This document shows positions 34,463 to 43,484 of a stretch of DNA of 43,519 bases, piece by piece. The stretch comes from a bacterium BMS3Abin01. GTDB lineage: Bacteria; Actinomycetota; Thermoleophilia; BMS3ABIN01. Position numbers and translations under genes: made by a program. Within the stretch, counting starts at the first letter, position 1. Each line of letters opens with the position of its first letter. A model generated the notes under the pieces. That model was not told the origin of the DNA and did not search any database. It saw only the letters and a list, made by a program, of their open reading frames with translations. The stretch is from contig BDUA01000050.1 of assembly GCA_002897715.1 (NCBI GenBank), positions 1 to 43,519 on the forward strand, in the 5' to 3' direction.

Positions 34463-37400
34463 TCAGGAGTTTGTGTCCCCCAGGACGTCCTTGATGGTCT
34501 TCATCAGCACCTTCAGTGAGTAGGGCTTCTGCATGAACCGGTATCCATGCTGCTCTATCTCGACACGGTTGGTCTCGTCGCCGCTGTAACCGCTGGCGAG
34601 CAGCACCCGAAGCTCCGGCCTCTGACGGCGCAGGCGCCCCACGAAGCTGATACCATCCTCGCCGGGCAGGACCACATCGCTGAACACCAGGTCGAAGTCT
34701 CCCTTCTCCTTTTCAAAGATAGAACCCGCTTCATCGGCGTCACCGGCGGCGTATACCTGGTAACCGTGTTCGCTCAGCAGGCGGTTGGCCAGCGCCCTCA
34801 CCGCGGACTCGTCCTCCACCAGCAGGACCCGCTCACCGTTGCCCTTCAGGTCCTCCACCAGGCCCTGTACCCCCGGTTCCTGCTCCCGCTCCATGGGCAT
34901 GGCGGGAATGAACACGCGAAAGACGGCGCCGCGGCCCGGAGAACTGTCCGCATCGATCCAGCCGCCGTGCTGGGAGACGATGCCATAGACTACGGAAAGC
35001 CCCAGCCCCGTTCCTTCCTTGCCGCTCTTGGTGCTGAAGAACGGATCGAAGATATGGGACAGGGTTTGTTTATCCATGCCCGAACCCTCATCGCTGACTA
35101 TCAGGCACACATAGCTGCCCACCGTAGCGTCGGAGTGTTCCCTGGCGTAATCATCGTCCACCTGGACATTCTCCGTGCTTATCCTGATCTCACCGCCGCC
35201 CGGCATGGCGTCACGGGCGTTCACTATCAGGTTCATGATCACCTGTTCCAGATGGCCGGCGTCCGCCTTGACCGTCCAGGCACTCTCCTTCAGCTCAAGG
35301 GCCAGCGTGTACCTTTCTCCCAGCAGGCGGTCCATCATCTTTTGTATATCGCTGATGACGCGGCTGAGGTCGGTGGGCCTCAGATCCATGGGCTCTCGAC
35401 GGCTGAACAGCAGCAACTGGCGCGTGAGATTGGCGGCGCGGTCGGCTGAGCGGCGCGCCTCCAGCAGCTCCTCCCTTACGGGGTCGTTCTCGGGTATGTC
35501 CATCAGGACCAGGTCTATATAACCCTCAATGGCGGTAAGGTAATTGTTGAAATCATGGGCGATACCTCCGGCCATAGTGCCGACGCTCTCCATCTTCTGC
35601 GCCTGTCTCAGCTGCTCTTCCAGCTGCTTTCTCTCGGTGACGTCCTGGAAGGCTACCTGTACCGCCTTCTCGCCCTTATAGTTCACGGTCATCGCCGATA
35701 TCTCCACATCGATGACACTGCCGTCCAGTTTGATGAACTTCTCCTCCACCACCGGGAAGCGCGCTTCCTTGTACAACACCGCCTTCATTCTCTCCGACGC
35801 CATCTCCCGGTAGTCCGGATGCACGAATTCGATCACCTTGCCGCCGATAAGCTCTTCGGGAGAACCGGCGCCCATCAGATCGGCGGCGGCCTGATTGGTA
35901 TTGACGATGATGTCGTTGCTGTGAATCGCCAAGGCGAACGGTGATTCCTCAAACAGGGCCCGGTAGTTCTCCTCGCTCTCACGCAGCTCCACCTCCGCCT
36001 GCTTGCGCTCCGTGATATCACGGACGATCGCCTGGAAGATCCTGGAATCTCCGTGGGTTATCATCCTGGAGGTTATCTCCACCGGCATCCAGCTACCGTC
36101 CTTGCGCTTGTGCAGGGTATCGAAAGTAGTGGTCTCCCCCGCCGCCTGCCGCTCGACCCTCTTCTTTACGGCCAGCGGTACTTCCGGCGGATTGATCTCG
36201 GTGACCTTCATACCTATCATCTCTTCCTTCGAGTATCCCAGGCGGTCGAGGGCGAAGGTGTTCACGTCTATTATCTCCGACGTATCGGCGTCGATGACGA
36301 AAATTCCGTCAGTGGCCTGCTCGAAAAGTTCGCGGTACCTCATCTCCGATGCCCTGATGGCGTCTTCGGCCTGTTTTCGTTCGGTAATATCGCGGAAGGT
36401 GCCCTGGAATACCGGCTTGCCCTGGTGGTATATCATCTGCGCCGTTATCTCCACCGGTACCCGTACCCCGTCTGAACGGATGACCTCGCATTCGGTGGGA
36501 GCGACCTTGCCGTTCTCGATAGACTCACGGATATGCTGTTGGAAGACCTGCTGGGAACAATCATCCATTTCGGCGGGATGCAGTTGCGACTGGTGCATGC
36601 CTATCAGTTCGTTCACCGACCTTTTCACCAGTTCGGCGGCGGCCTCATTGGCTCCCACCAGCAAGCCCGTCTCCGGATCGGCCAGGTAGATGGCGTCCGG
36701 GGCGCCTTCGAAAAGATCACGGAACCGTTGTTCACTCCTGGAGATCTCCTCCTCAACCCGTTGCCGTTCGGTTATATCCTGGGCCGTGCCGCTTATGCGG
36801 ATTGGTTTGCCCGCTTCATCGCAGATCACCTCACCCAGCGCTTCCATCATCCACTCCGAGCCGTCCCCGCGGACAACGCGCACGTCGATCTTGTAGTGCG
36901 ACCTCTCGTCAATGGCCTGCTTGACCGCTCTGTCCAGCCTGTCCCTGTCCAGAGGATGAATCATGTCAAGCACAGCCTCGTAGGTGCTCTTGAATGTCTG
37001 GGGATCGATCCCGAAGATACGGTACAGTTCATCAGACCAGGTTATGTTGTCGCCGGCCATATCCCATTCCCAGCTGCCCAGGCGAGCCACTCTCTGGGAG
37101 GTCTCCAGTTGCCTTGTTTTCGTCCGCAGATCCTCCTCGCTCCGCTTCAGCCTGGTGATGTCGGTGATCGATATCAGCACGCGCGACAGGCTGTCCTCGA
37201 ACCCGGGCACCACCGACCACCTGACGATGCTGTCCATCCTTCTTCCCTTCAGGGTCTGAGTCACTGTCTCCACCTCCAGACTTGCTTCACCTTCACAGAT
37301 GGCGATCAGGTTCGATTTGAAGCAAGCCTGCGTCTCCTCGGTGAAAACCCGGGTAAGTCCGAGCAGCAACTCCTCCTTGCTTCCTGCTTCATACATGTCC

Positions 37401-38515
37401 AGCGTGACCTGGTTCACATCGATGACCCTCACCATCGAGGCGCAACTGAAAACCTCGTCCGGGTGTTCGTCAAAGTAGCCCTCCAGGTCTTCCGTGTCTC
37501 TCAGCCTCAGGTTGTCGATGTATGCCTTTACCCGTGAGAAATCTTCCTCCCAGATGGAGATAGGTGAGCTATCGAACAGGCCCCTCAGCCTCTCCTCGCT
37601 CCTCCCCAGGTCCGTCTCCGCCAGGCGCCGTTCCATATCGGCGTGGTCGATGGAGTCGTCGATGACCTGCACCAGCCTTACCACCAGCAACCCGGAGATT
37701 ATGATGAAGACCAGCGCCAGGGAAGAAGAAACCAGTGCAGGGTTGAAAGAATCTGTATAAGAATGCACCATGTGGATGACCCAGCCCTCGACCATGACGA
37801 TGATTACCGTCAGCGGCAGGAACACGCGCAGCAACCGGGCGCGGAGGGTGGGACCGACCAGGAACCTCAAGGGCCAGGACGCCGGACCCACCGCGGCCAG
37901 CAGCCCCAGACACAGAATGATGGTTGCCACGGCTGTCAGGAACGTCATGGGGATGATCCTGCCGTTATGAAGCAGGGGGACGCTGAACAGATAGGCGAAG
38001 CCGACGACCAGCGCGTTCAGGCCGGCCAGCAGGGAAAGTACTACCGAAGCCGTCGTAGCCTTGCTGGCTGTCGCTCCCAGATAAAGAAAAAGCATTGAAA
38101 CAGAGGCGAGGAACAGGCTGGCCGCGGTCATGGGTGAAGTGCTGTTGGCCGGCACGTTGCTTATTGCCATCCGGCTCGCGGGCAACAGGTCATAGAGACC
38201 GCCTTCCCAGCCGAACAGATACTGCGCCAGTACCGCCAGGGAAAAAACCGCGATAAGCACGCACCCGGCGCCGGCCAGGTACTTGCCATATTTACCGGGA
38301 GGACCATAAACCCGGACCAGGAGCAGCAAGCTCAGCGCTAGAAGCGCCAGGGCCGTTCCGGGAGCCATCCAAATATGGCCGGAGTGGATACCGGACATGT
38401 ATGACGGGGCAATGAGCCAGACCAGCAGCGTCGCCAGGCTCATCAGGCCAGCCGCCAGCGCAAGCGCCGCCGCCAGCAGCCTGAAGTTCTTGCAGGATTC
38501 CTTGCTGAAGTTCAA
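34463..38515 (-). CDS. Multi-PAS hybrid sensor histidine kinase with receiver domain
   Basis: Up to 1374 residues if started at TTG 38587; I prefer the in-frame TTG at 38515, just after a GGGGGAG site. An N-terminal membrane region of about eight helices (36-305 in the longer numbering) is followed by five PAS/PAC units (about 330-480, 495-605, 620-735, 745-862, 870-987). Then comes a HisKA domain (phospho-acceptor H1011 in GGIAHDFNN), an HATPase domain (NLIVNARDAM, DEGSGM, GTGLGLS) and a C-terminal receiver (phospho-acceptor D1304, K1354). The His-to-Asp pair within one protein suggests an unseen downstream relay or phosphatase control. No response regulator gene is adjacent. Signal unknown. 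Confidence 0.9.
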   Translation of the reverse strand: MNFSKESCKNFRLLAAALALAAGLMSLATLLVWLIAPSYMSGIHSGHIWMAPGTALALLALSLLLLVRVYGPPGKYGKYLAGAGCVLIAVFSLAVLAQYLFGWEGGLYDLLPASRMAISNVPANSTSPMTAASLFLASVSMLFLYLGATASKATTASVVLSLLAGLNALVVGFAYLFSVPLLHNGRIIPMTFLTAVATIILCLGLLAAVGPASWPLRFLVGPTLRARLLRVFLPLTVIIVMVEGWVIHMVHSYTDSFNPALVSSSLALVFIIISGLLVVRLVQVIDDSIDHADMERRLAETDLGRSEERLRGLFDSSPISIWEEDFSRVKAYIDNLRLRDTEDLEGYFDEHPDEVFSCASMVRVIDVNQVTLDMYEAGSKEELLLGLTRVFTEETQACFKSNLIAICEGEASLEVETVTQTLKGRRMDSIVRWSVVPGFEDSLSRVLISITDITRLKRSEEDLRTKTRQLETSQRVARLGSWEWDMAGDNITWSDELYRIFGIDPQTFKSTYEAVLDMIHPLDRDRLDRAVKQAIDERSHYKIDVRVVRGDGSEWMMEALGEVICDEAGKPIRISGTAQDITERQRVEEEISRSEQRFRDLFEGAPDAIYLADPETGLLVGANEAAAELVKRSVNELIGMHQSQLHPAEMDDCSQQVFQQHIRESIENGKVAPTECEVIRSDGVRVPVEITAQMIYHQGKPVFQGTFRDITERKQAEDAIRASEMRYRELFEQATDGIFVIDADTSEIIDVNTFALDRLGYSKEEMIGMKVTEINPPEVPLAVKKRVERQAAGETTTFDTLHKRKDGSWMPVEITSRMITHGDSRIFQAIVRDITERKQAEVELRESEENYRALFEESPFALAIHSNDIIVNTNQAAADLMGAGSPEELIGGKVIEFVHPDYREMASERMKAVLYKEARFPVVEEKFIKLDGSVIDVEISAMTVNYKGEKAVQVAFQDVTERKQLEEQLRQAQKMESVGTMAGGIAHDFNNYLTAIEGYIDLVLMDIPENDPVREELLEARRSADRAANLTRQLLLFSRREPMDLRPTDLSRVISDIQKMMDRLLGERYTLALELKESAWTVKADAGHLEQVIMNLIVNARDAMPGGGEIRISTENVQVDDDYAREHSDATVGSYVCLIVSDEGSGMDKQTLSHIFDPFFSTKSGKEGTGLGLSVVYGIVSQHGGWIDADSSPGRGAVFRVFIPAMPMEREQEPGVQGLVEDLKGNGERVLLVEDESAVRALANRLLSEHGYQVYAAGDADEAGSIFEKEKGDFDLVFSDVVLPGEDGISFVGRLRRQRPELRVLLASGYSGDETNRVEIEQHGYRFMQKPYSLKVLMKTIKDVLGDTNS

Positions 38516-38620
38516 TGCTCCCCCATCATCCCTACCGCCGTGAAGATGTTGAAACCTTGTTATCCTGTCGCCAGAACCCGGAAACAACTTGAATCAGGCT
38601 GGGGTATATTACCCCGGACT

Positions 38621-40141
38621 TTATCCGCGCGCAACGGCGAATCGCAGATACCGGGCAGCCGGCACCTCCCATGAATACAGGCGTCCGGCCAGATGGTGGA
38701 GAATAAGGCGATATTCATCGCTACCGGTAAACCGTGATTCCAGCAGCCTCACGACCGTGTCCGCCAGGGACTCTGTAAGGTCACAGCCCGGGGCCAGGCT
38801 TTGAAGCAGGGGCTCCCCCAGCTCATCGGCTACCGCGTCCATCGGATCCTTAAGACCGCTCTGGTATGTGGCCAGCGGCAGCACCCCGGCGGACATGGCC
38901 TCTGCTGCTACCAGGCCGAACGCCTCGGGAAAAACCGATGGCGCCAGCACCAGGTCGGACGCGGCCATCAGCGGCGCCAGCTGCCTGTGGGAAACATGCC
39001 CGAGAAAATAGATACGGTTTTTCAGGTTTCCCTTTACGGCGTCCAGGCATGACCGGTACCGGCGGCGGAGCTCACTTTCCGCTGCCGGCAGAACGGGGCC
39101 GAAACCCGCAGCCGCCGCAAGCTCTTCGGAAGACAGCAGCAGCGCTTCCGCCGCCGGGAGGTCGCCGGCGTCCAGGGTGTCGATGAGACCCAGGAGGGGC
39201 TCGCGCATGGGACCGTCGCCTGCCAGCAGCAGACGTAACCGCGGCCTCTCCCTCAGCATCAGCGGCAAAGCGGCTACGGCATATTGCAGCCCCTTGGTCC
39301 ATAACAGCCTGCCGGTGAATGTCAGGATATCGTCTCCGGCACTGATCCTGCCTGCTTCTTCATCGCTTTCAGCGTCGCTCCCCGCCGGCCCGGCGCTGAT
39401 ATCCGCCAGGGTTCTTCCCCGGTCGTAGCCGGGATGAAAGATTCCCGTATCCACTCCCGGGGGCAGGACATGGCTCTTGTTCTCTATATCGAGCCCTTCC
39501 TTCCGGGCGAATTCCACGACATCCGTGCGGCTGTCGCTGCTCAAAGCGGCTACAGCCGTCGCCTCCTCCAGGCCATCCAGGGCATATGGAACCATGCGCC
39601 TGTCCCGTCTCACGGTGAAGTTGAGCGCGCTGCCGTGTATGGTCACTATATAAGGTGTGCGGATAGCAGCCGGCGCTGAAACCGTTTCCCTCAGGGCCCG
39701 GCGCACCAGGTATGGCTGCATGACGGCGTGGTTGGCCTGAACCAGATCCGGCGGCCAGCTATTGAATATGGCAGCCAGCGCCTTACCGTTGGCTTCTATA
39801 TAAGCGTCGATCAGAGTATCGGGAGCATCCTGAAAGGGTCTTGCTTCAAACCCGGGGAACGGGCCCGCTACATAGGTTAGCAGACGTCCGCCCAGATGGG
39901 GCCTCACCAGGCGGCAGGAGCCGGCCTCGGTGACTTCCCGCGCGAATACCAGACGCAACTCCCCGTTGGTTTCATCCAGCTGGTAGGCGCTGTCGATAAA
40001 ATCGTATTGTTCCGGCTGCTGCTCCTGGCAGACAAGCGTAACCTCATGCCCCTGCTTCCGGAATTCGCGAGCCAGTTCCCGTACGTAGATGCCGCTGCCG
40101 GAATCGGACAGGAAATACCCATGGATGACGGCGATTCTCAT
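38621..40141 (-). CDS. GT4-family glycosyltransferase
   Basis: A 506-residue cytoplasmic GT-B glycosyltransferase. The N-terminal domain has SDSGSGIYVRELAREFRKQGHEV (a donor/acceptor loop pattern) and YIVTIHGS; the C-terminal domain has FTGRLLWTKGL, RLLLAGDGPMREPL, FLGHVSHRQLAPLMAASD and the donor-binding PSVFPEAFGLVAAEAMSAG. An insertion of about 40 residues lies between GDGPMREPL and the FLGHVS motif. Probably builds a surface or storage glycan from a nucleotide sugar. The ATG at 40141 has no good ribosome-binding site. It lies upstream of the histidine kinase gene on the same strand. Confidence 0.85.
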   Translation of the reverse strand: MRIAVIHGYFLSDSGSGIYVRELAREFRKQGHEVTLVCQEQQPEQYDFIDSAYQLDETNGELRLVFAREVTEAGSCRLVRPHLGGRLLTYVAGPFPGFEARPFQDAPDTLIDAYIEANGKALAAIFNSWPPDLVQANHAVMQPYLVRRALRETVSAPAAIRTPYIVTIHGSALNFTVRRDRRMVPYALDGLEEATAVAALSSDSRTDVVEFARKEGLDIENKSHVLPPGVDTGIFHPGYDRGRTLADISAGPAGSDAESDEEAGRISAGDDILTFTGRLLWTKGLQYAVAALPLMLRERPRLRLLLAGDGPMREPLLGLIDTLDAGDLPAAEALLLSSEELAAAAGFGPVLPAAESELRRRYRSCLDAVKGNLKNRIYFLGHVSHRQLAPLMAASDLVLAPSVFPEAFGLVAAEAMSAGVLPLATYQSGLKDPMDAVADELGEPLLQSLAPGCDLTESLADTVVRLLESRFTGSDEYRLILHHLAGRLYSWEVPAARYLRFAVARG

Positions 40142-40259
40142 GGGAGAGGACTACGGCGCCGCGGGAGAATAACCTGCCTGCGGCGACTCCCGGGGGTAAA
40201 TGATTCTTGTTCCCGTCCACCGGTTCTGTCATCATCCCCTGTAAGCAACCGTAAGGGTC

Positions 40260-40955
40260 ATGCGCCTACTTGCCATCCAACACATAGATTGCGAACCCCT
40301 GGGGTCATTGGAGAGTATCCTTTCCGGCAGAGGGGCCACAATAGAATATGTCCGTCCCTGCAATGACGAGCCGCTCCCCGAACGTCTGAGCGATTGGGAC
40401 GCAGCCGTGATCCTGGGCGGACCCATGGCTGTCTATGATGACAATATCTCCTGGATGGCCGGCGAACTGGAGCTGGTGGCCGCCGCTATCGTGGACGACC
40501 TGCCGCTGCTGGGTATCTGCCTCGGCTCACAAATCGTAGCCGCGGCCGCGGGCGCCAGGGTCTACGCCGGCACCGAACGCGAGGCCGGCTGGTCCAGCGT
40601 CGAACTGTCCGCCGCTGCTGAAACTGATCCGCTGTTCTCCGGTCTGCCGCGGCAACTGCCGGTATTTCAGCTGCACGGAGACAGCTTCGACCTCCCTGAC
40701 GGCGCGGTGCGTCTTGCCGGCAGCCCAGCCTATAATAATCAGGCTTTCCGTATCGGCACGCATGTCTACGGGTTACAGTTCCATGTAGAGCTTACCCCGG
40801 ACCTGGGGCGAACCTGGGCCCGTGTGTATCAAGACTATATAGCCGGCGCGGGTGTCGATGCTGACGGCATGCTCGACGACCTGGAGGCCAGGTGCCTTAC
40901 CCTGCAGCCATCCGTGGATGCTATATGCCACTGGCTGACGGGACTGTCCGCATAG
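40260..40955 (+). CDS. Class I glutamine amidotransferase (GMP synthase-like, stand-alone)
   Basis: A 231-residue single-domain amidotransferase. The nucleophile elbow is GICLGSQ (Cys about 88) and the His/Glu pair of the triad is in QFHVELTP. VILGGPMAVYDD supplies the oxyanion-side motif. The stand-alone form resembles YfeJ/GuaA-like family members, some of which are gamma-glutamyl hydrolases for polyamines or other conjugates; the partner here is unknown. TAAGGG lies close before the ATG. The 200 bases after it hold no gene or terminator that I can support. Confidence 0.85.
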   Translation: MRLLAIQHIDCEPLGSLESILSGRGATIEYVRPCNDEPLPERLSDWDAAVILGGPMAVYDDNISWMAGELELVAAAIVDDLPLLGICLGSQIVAAAAGARVYAGTEREAGWSSVELSAAAETDPLFSGLPRQLPVFQLHGDSFDLPDGAVRLAGSPAYNNQAFRIGTHVYGLQFHVELTPDLGRTWARVYQDYIAGAGVDADGMLDDLEARCLTLQPSVDAICHWLTGLSA

Positions 40956-41157
40956 GAGCCGTCGACCATGGCTGTCAGTCATCGGGAGCCCGCCTTCCGT
41001 GAGCCCCAAGGGGCCCGCCGGCTCCGGTTCCGGGCGATTGTGCCGGCCCTGAAAGACTACACGCTGCCATTGATTGCTCGGTTCTTAACAGGCAGATGAT
41101 CCGGCGGAGGCCTTGCCCGGTTTCTCCGTTATAACCACCGGCTTTCCAGGTCAAGCT

Positions 41158-42444
41158 TCAGTCGGTCTGTGACATGCAGGCCTCAGCCACTTCGATGGCG
41201 CACTGGTCACCGCACATGCTGCAGCCATCGCCGTCGCTGCCCGGCCTGTCGTCCCGGACGGCGCGGGCGCGCTCGGGGTCTATGGCCAACCGGTACTGTT
41301 CATCCCAGTCCAGACGGCGACGGGCATCACCCATGCGCAGATCGCGCCCGCGCCGTCCCAGTTTGACCGTATCACCGATATGGGCGGCGATACGCGCCGC
41401 CATCACTCCCTGGCGCACATCCTCGGCGTACGGCAGTCCCAGGTGCTCCGCCGGCGTCACATAGCAGATAAAATCGGTGCCATAGGCAACGGCCCAGGCT
41501 GAACCGATAGCGGCGGTGATGTGATCGTAACCGGGAGCGATATCGGTGGTGATGGGCCCCAGCATATAGAAGGGCTTACCACCGCTGAGGCGCTTCTGCA
41601 GGATGACATTGGCCTCAATCTCATCAATTGGGATATGACCCGGTCCCTCCAGCATGGCCTGGACACCGGCTTCCCGGGCCCTGTCAGCCAGCTCCGTGTT
41701 TATCAGAAGCTCCTGTATCTGAGCCTTGTCGGTGGCGTCGGCGATGGCGCCCGCCCGCATGCCGTTGCCCAGGCTGAGCACGACATCGTAGCGCCTCAGT
41801 ACCTCCAGCAGGCGATCGAACCGCTCATACAGGGGGTTCTCCCGCTGCTGCTTCTCCATCCATGCCACCATGAAGGCCCCACCGCGGCTCACCAGCCCGC
41901 CGTTACGTCTGTCCTGCCTCTTGAGCACCTCCACCGTCCGCTGGTTTACGCCACAGTGGATGGCCATGAAACCGATACCATCGGCCGCCTGTCGCTCAAC
42001 GACCTCGAACAGCAGCCCATCGGTCATGCCGGTTGCCGTACCCAGACGCTCTGCCGACTCCATACTGGCCTGGTACAGGGGGACACTGCCCGCGGGAAGT
42101 GTGACCGCGCCCAGGATCCGCCGCCGGATGTCATCGAGATCGCCGGCGGTGCTGAGCTCCATCAACGTATCGGCGCCGCTCTCTTCAGCAACCCGGGCCT
42201 TCCTGATCTCCATGTCCAGTTCGGCGATGTCGGATGATGTGCCGATACTGGCGTTGACCTTGGTACGAAGTCCCTTGCCTATGGCGACCGGTTTGACGCT
42301 GGCGCGGCTGCCGGCGACGACTACGATCTCACCCGAGGCCATCCCCCGCATGATCGTCTCTGTCTCCACCCCCTCCGCAGCAGCGACCTGCTCCATCGCC
42401 GCCGTGCTTTCCCCCGCTCTTGCTTTTTCCAGAGGTGTATCCAT
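41158..42444 (-). CDS. thiC/bzaF: ThiC-superfamily radical SAM enzyme; probable 5-hydroxybenzimidazole synthase (BzaF), alternatively HMP-P synthase (ThiC)
   Basis: A 428-residue enzyme that rearranges aminoimidazole ribotide with a [4Fe-4S]/SAM centre. ThiC makes the thiamin pyrimidine; its paralogue BzaF makes 5-hydroxybenzimidazole, a B12 lower-ligand precursor, without oxygen. Family marks: MLEGPGHIP near 264-272, GPITTDIAPGYDHI at 296-309, PAEHLGLP at 331-338, and the cluster cysteines C408, C411, C415 (CSMCGDQC). NASIGTS at 64-70 differs from the NANIGTS I expect in ThiC. The decisive context is a cobalamin riboswitch upstream, not a TPP riboswitch, which favours BzaF. ATG 42444 has AAAGGAA nearby; longer frames run into the riboswitch. 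Confidence 0.85.
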   Translation of the reverse strand: MDTPLEKARAGESTAAMEQVAAAEGVETETIMRGMASGEIVVVAGSRASVKPVAIGKGLRTKVNASIGTSSDIAELDMEIRKARVAEESGADTLMELSTAGDLDDIRRRILGAVTLPAGSVPLYQASMESAERLGTATGMTDGLLFEVVERQAADGIGFMAIHCGVNQRTVEVLKRQDRRNGGLVSRGGAFMVAWMEKQQRENPLYERFDRLLEVLRRYDVVLSLGNGMRAGAIADATDKAQIQELLINTELADRAREAGVQAMLEGPGHIPIDEIEANVILQKRLSGGKPFYMLGPITTDIAPGYDHITAAIGSAWAVAYGTDFICYVTPAEHLGLPYAEDVRQGVMAARIAAHIGDTVKLGRRGRDLRMGDARRRLDWDEQYRLAIDPERARAVRDDRPGSDGDGCSMCGDQCAIEVAEACMSQTD

Positions 42445-42473
42445 CTTCTGTTCCTTTCTGTAAGCACCCTCCC

Positions 42474-42510
42474 GAAAAAAGCAGAAACCCCCAGCCGTAA
42501 AGCATGGGGG
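42474..42510 (-). terminator. Riboswitch expression-platform terminator
   Basis: On the minus strand CCCCCA and TGGGGG form a short stem (42510-42488), followed by TTTCTGCTTTTTT. It lies between the cobalamin aptamer and the ThiC/BzaF start, with about 30 bases to spare, so it is placed to end transcription when the aptamer is occupied. Confidence 0.75.
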
Positions 42511-42563
42511 CAACAGGCCAAGGCCCGGCCCTCTCGCATCCTCGAAGAGCGGCTTACCGACAC

Positions 42564-42760
42564 GGCCGGGCAGGTCTTCTGGCTTCCGGATCCGGCTCAT
42601 TGCCTTCCCGGGTTGTTTTAACCCAGTGGCTTCCGTTGAGCCATCACCCCGTTATCGGACCATAGCCATCATCCGACGAAGGTGGATTATTCCGGTTACA
42701 GCGGCGGGCCCGCGCCGGATTCACACCGGCTTCCCTATTCTCCCTTTCGGGCACCCGACC
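42564..42760 (-). promoter_or_regulatory. Cobalamin (B12) riboswitch aptamer
   Basis: Read on the minus strand the class landmarks occur in order: GGTGCCCGAAAGGG-like 5' end, AATAGGGAAGCCGGTG, GAATCCGGCGCGG, the GCTGTAACCGG core, GCCACTGGG (42630-42618), and the B12 box AGCCAGAAGACCTGCC (42584-42569). The terminal stem P1 pairs 42760-42753 with 42571-42564. Known elements of this class bind adenosyl- or methylcobalamin and lower expression of B12 synthesis and uptake genes. Here it controls the ThiC/BzaF gene. Confidence 0.93.
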
Positions 42761-42843
42761 ATTATTAAGTTTCCGGATGATACCTTACCTGCTTTTTCAT
42801 CTCCTATCAAACCCGCGGTTCCGTCATCTGTGCGCGGTCCCGG

Positions 42844-43233
42844 TTAGTCCCCTGTCAGCATGATTATCAATATGTGTCCATCTCCGGGGGTAACCGGCAC
42901 CGCATTCAGCACCAGTACCTGCCGGCCGGCGCTGCTGTCCCGTGTCCAGCGGCCCATGCCGGGCACTGCCGCGTCATCCGGGTCCCAGCCACCCTCGACC
43001 AACGCCGACTGATAGAACCCATCAACCTGCCCCCGGCTCACACCTTCCGGCATCCAGAGGTACTGCACTTCGGCTCTCCCGGGATCGACCCCGAAGGCGC
43101 TCTCGGTGGCCATGACAGTATTGTCGAGCACCGTCTCCTCCGCCCCCTCATAGACCGCCAGGCCGGGCGCGACCGGAATATCGTTCAGACTGACCGGATC
43201 AGAGCCGCTCCCGCATCCCGCCAGCGCCAGCAA
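42844..43233 (-). CDS. Small lipoprotein, probably frameshifted at its signal peptide
   Basis: The intact frame (about 129 residues from a TTG at 43233) begins inside a hydrophobic signal core and runs through the lipobox LALAGC to a small folded domain with no family I recognise (YQSALVEGGWDP, WTRDSS). The natural start seems to be the ATG at 43291, with GGGCAGG before it, but that is one base out of frame. Removing one G from the GGG at 43272-43274 joins them into a normal signal peptide (MKQTNKVHILWLLAAILV and on to the lipobox). So this is either a young pseudogene or a sequence error. Confidence 0.6.
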   Translation of the reverse strand: MLALAGCGSGSDPVSLNDIPVAPGLAVYEGAEETVLDNTVMATESAFGVDPGRAEVQYLWMPEGVSRGQVDGFYQSALVEGGWDPDDAAVPGMGRWTRDSSAGRQVLVLNAVPVTPGDGHILIIMLTGD

Positions 43234-43333
43234 TATGACCAGGATAGCCGCCAGCAGCCACAGGATGTGAACCCTTGTTCGTCTGTTTCATCTGTTACCT
43301 GCCCTTCTCGCAAGTCCATTGCCTCTACTCTAC

Positions 43334-43362
43334 AAAAAAGCCGCCCGTACGGGCGGCTTTTT
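43334..43362. terminator. Intrinsic terminator after the 5S rRNA gene (bidirectional)
   Basis: A perfect palindrome with nine-base arms (GCCGCCCGT / ACGGGCGGC, 43340-43357) is flanked by six As and five Ts, so it can act on both strands. It lies directly after the 3' end of the leftward 5S rRNA and closes the rRNA operon. Confidence 0.9.
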
Positions 43363-43370
43363 AAATAATC

Positions 43371-43484
<114 letters not shown>

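Noticed and set aside
40956-41157. Possible terminator or small gene after the amidotransferase
   Set aside because: Inverted GC-rich segments occur but no T-run follows, and no open frame with a ribosome-binding site is present.
42540-42780. TPP riboswitch expected upstream of a ThiC-like gene
   Set aside because: No CUGAGA or ACCUGA-type thi-box pattern is seen; the conserved blocks are those of the cobalamin class.
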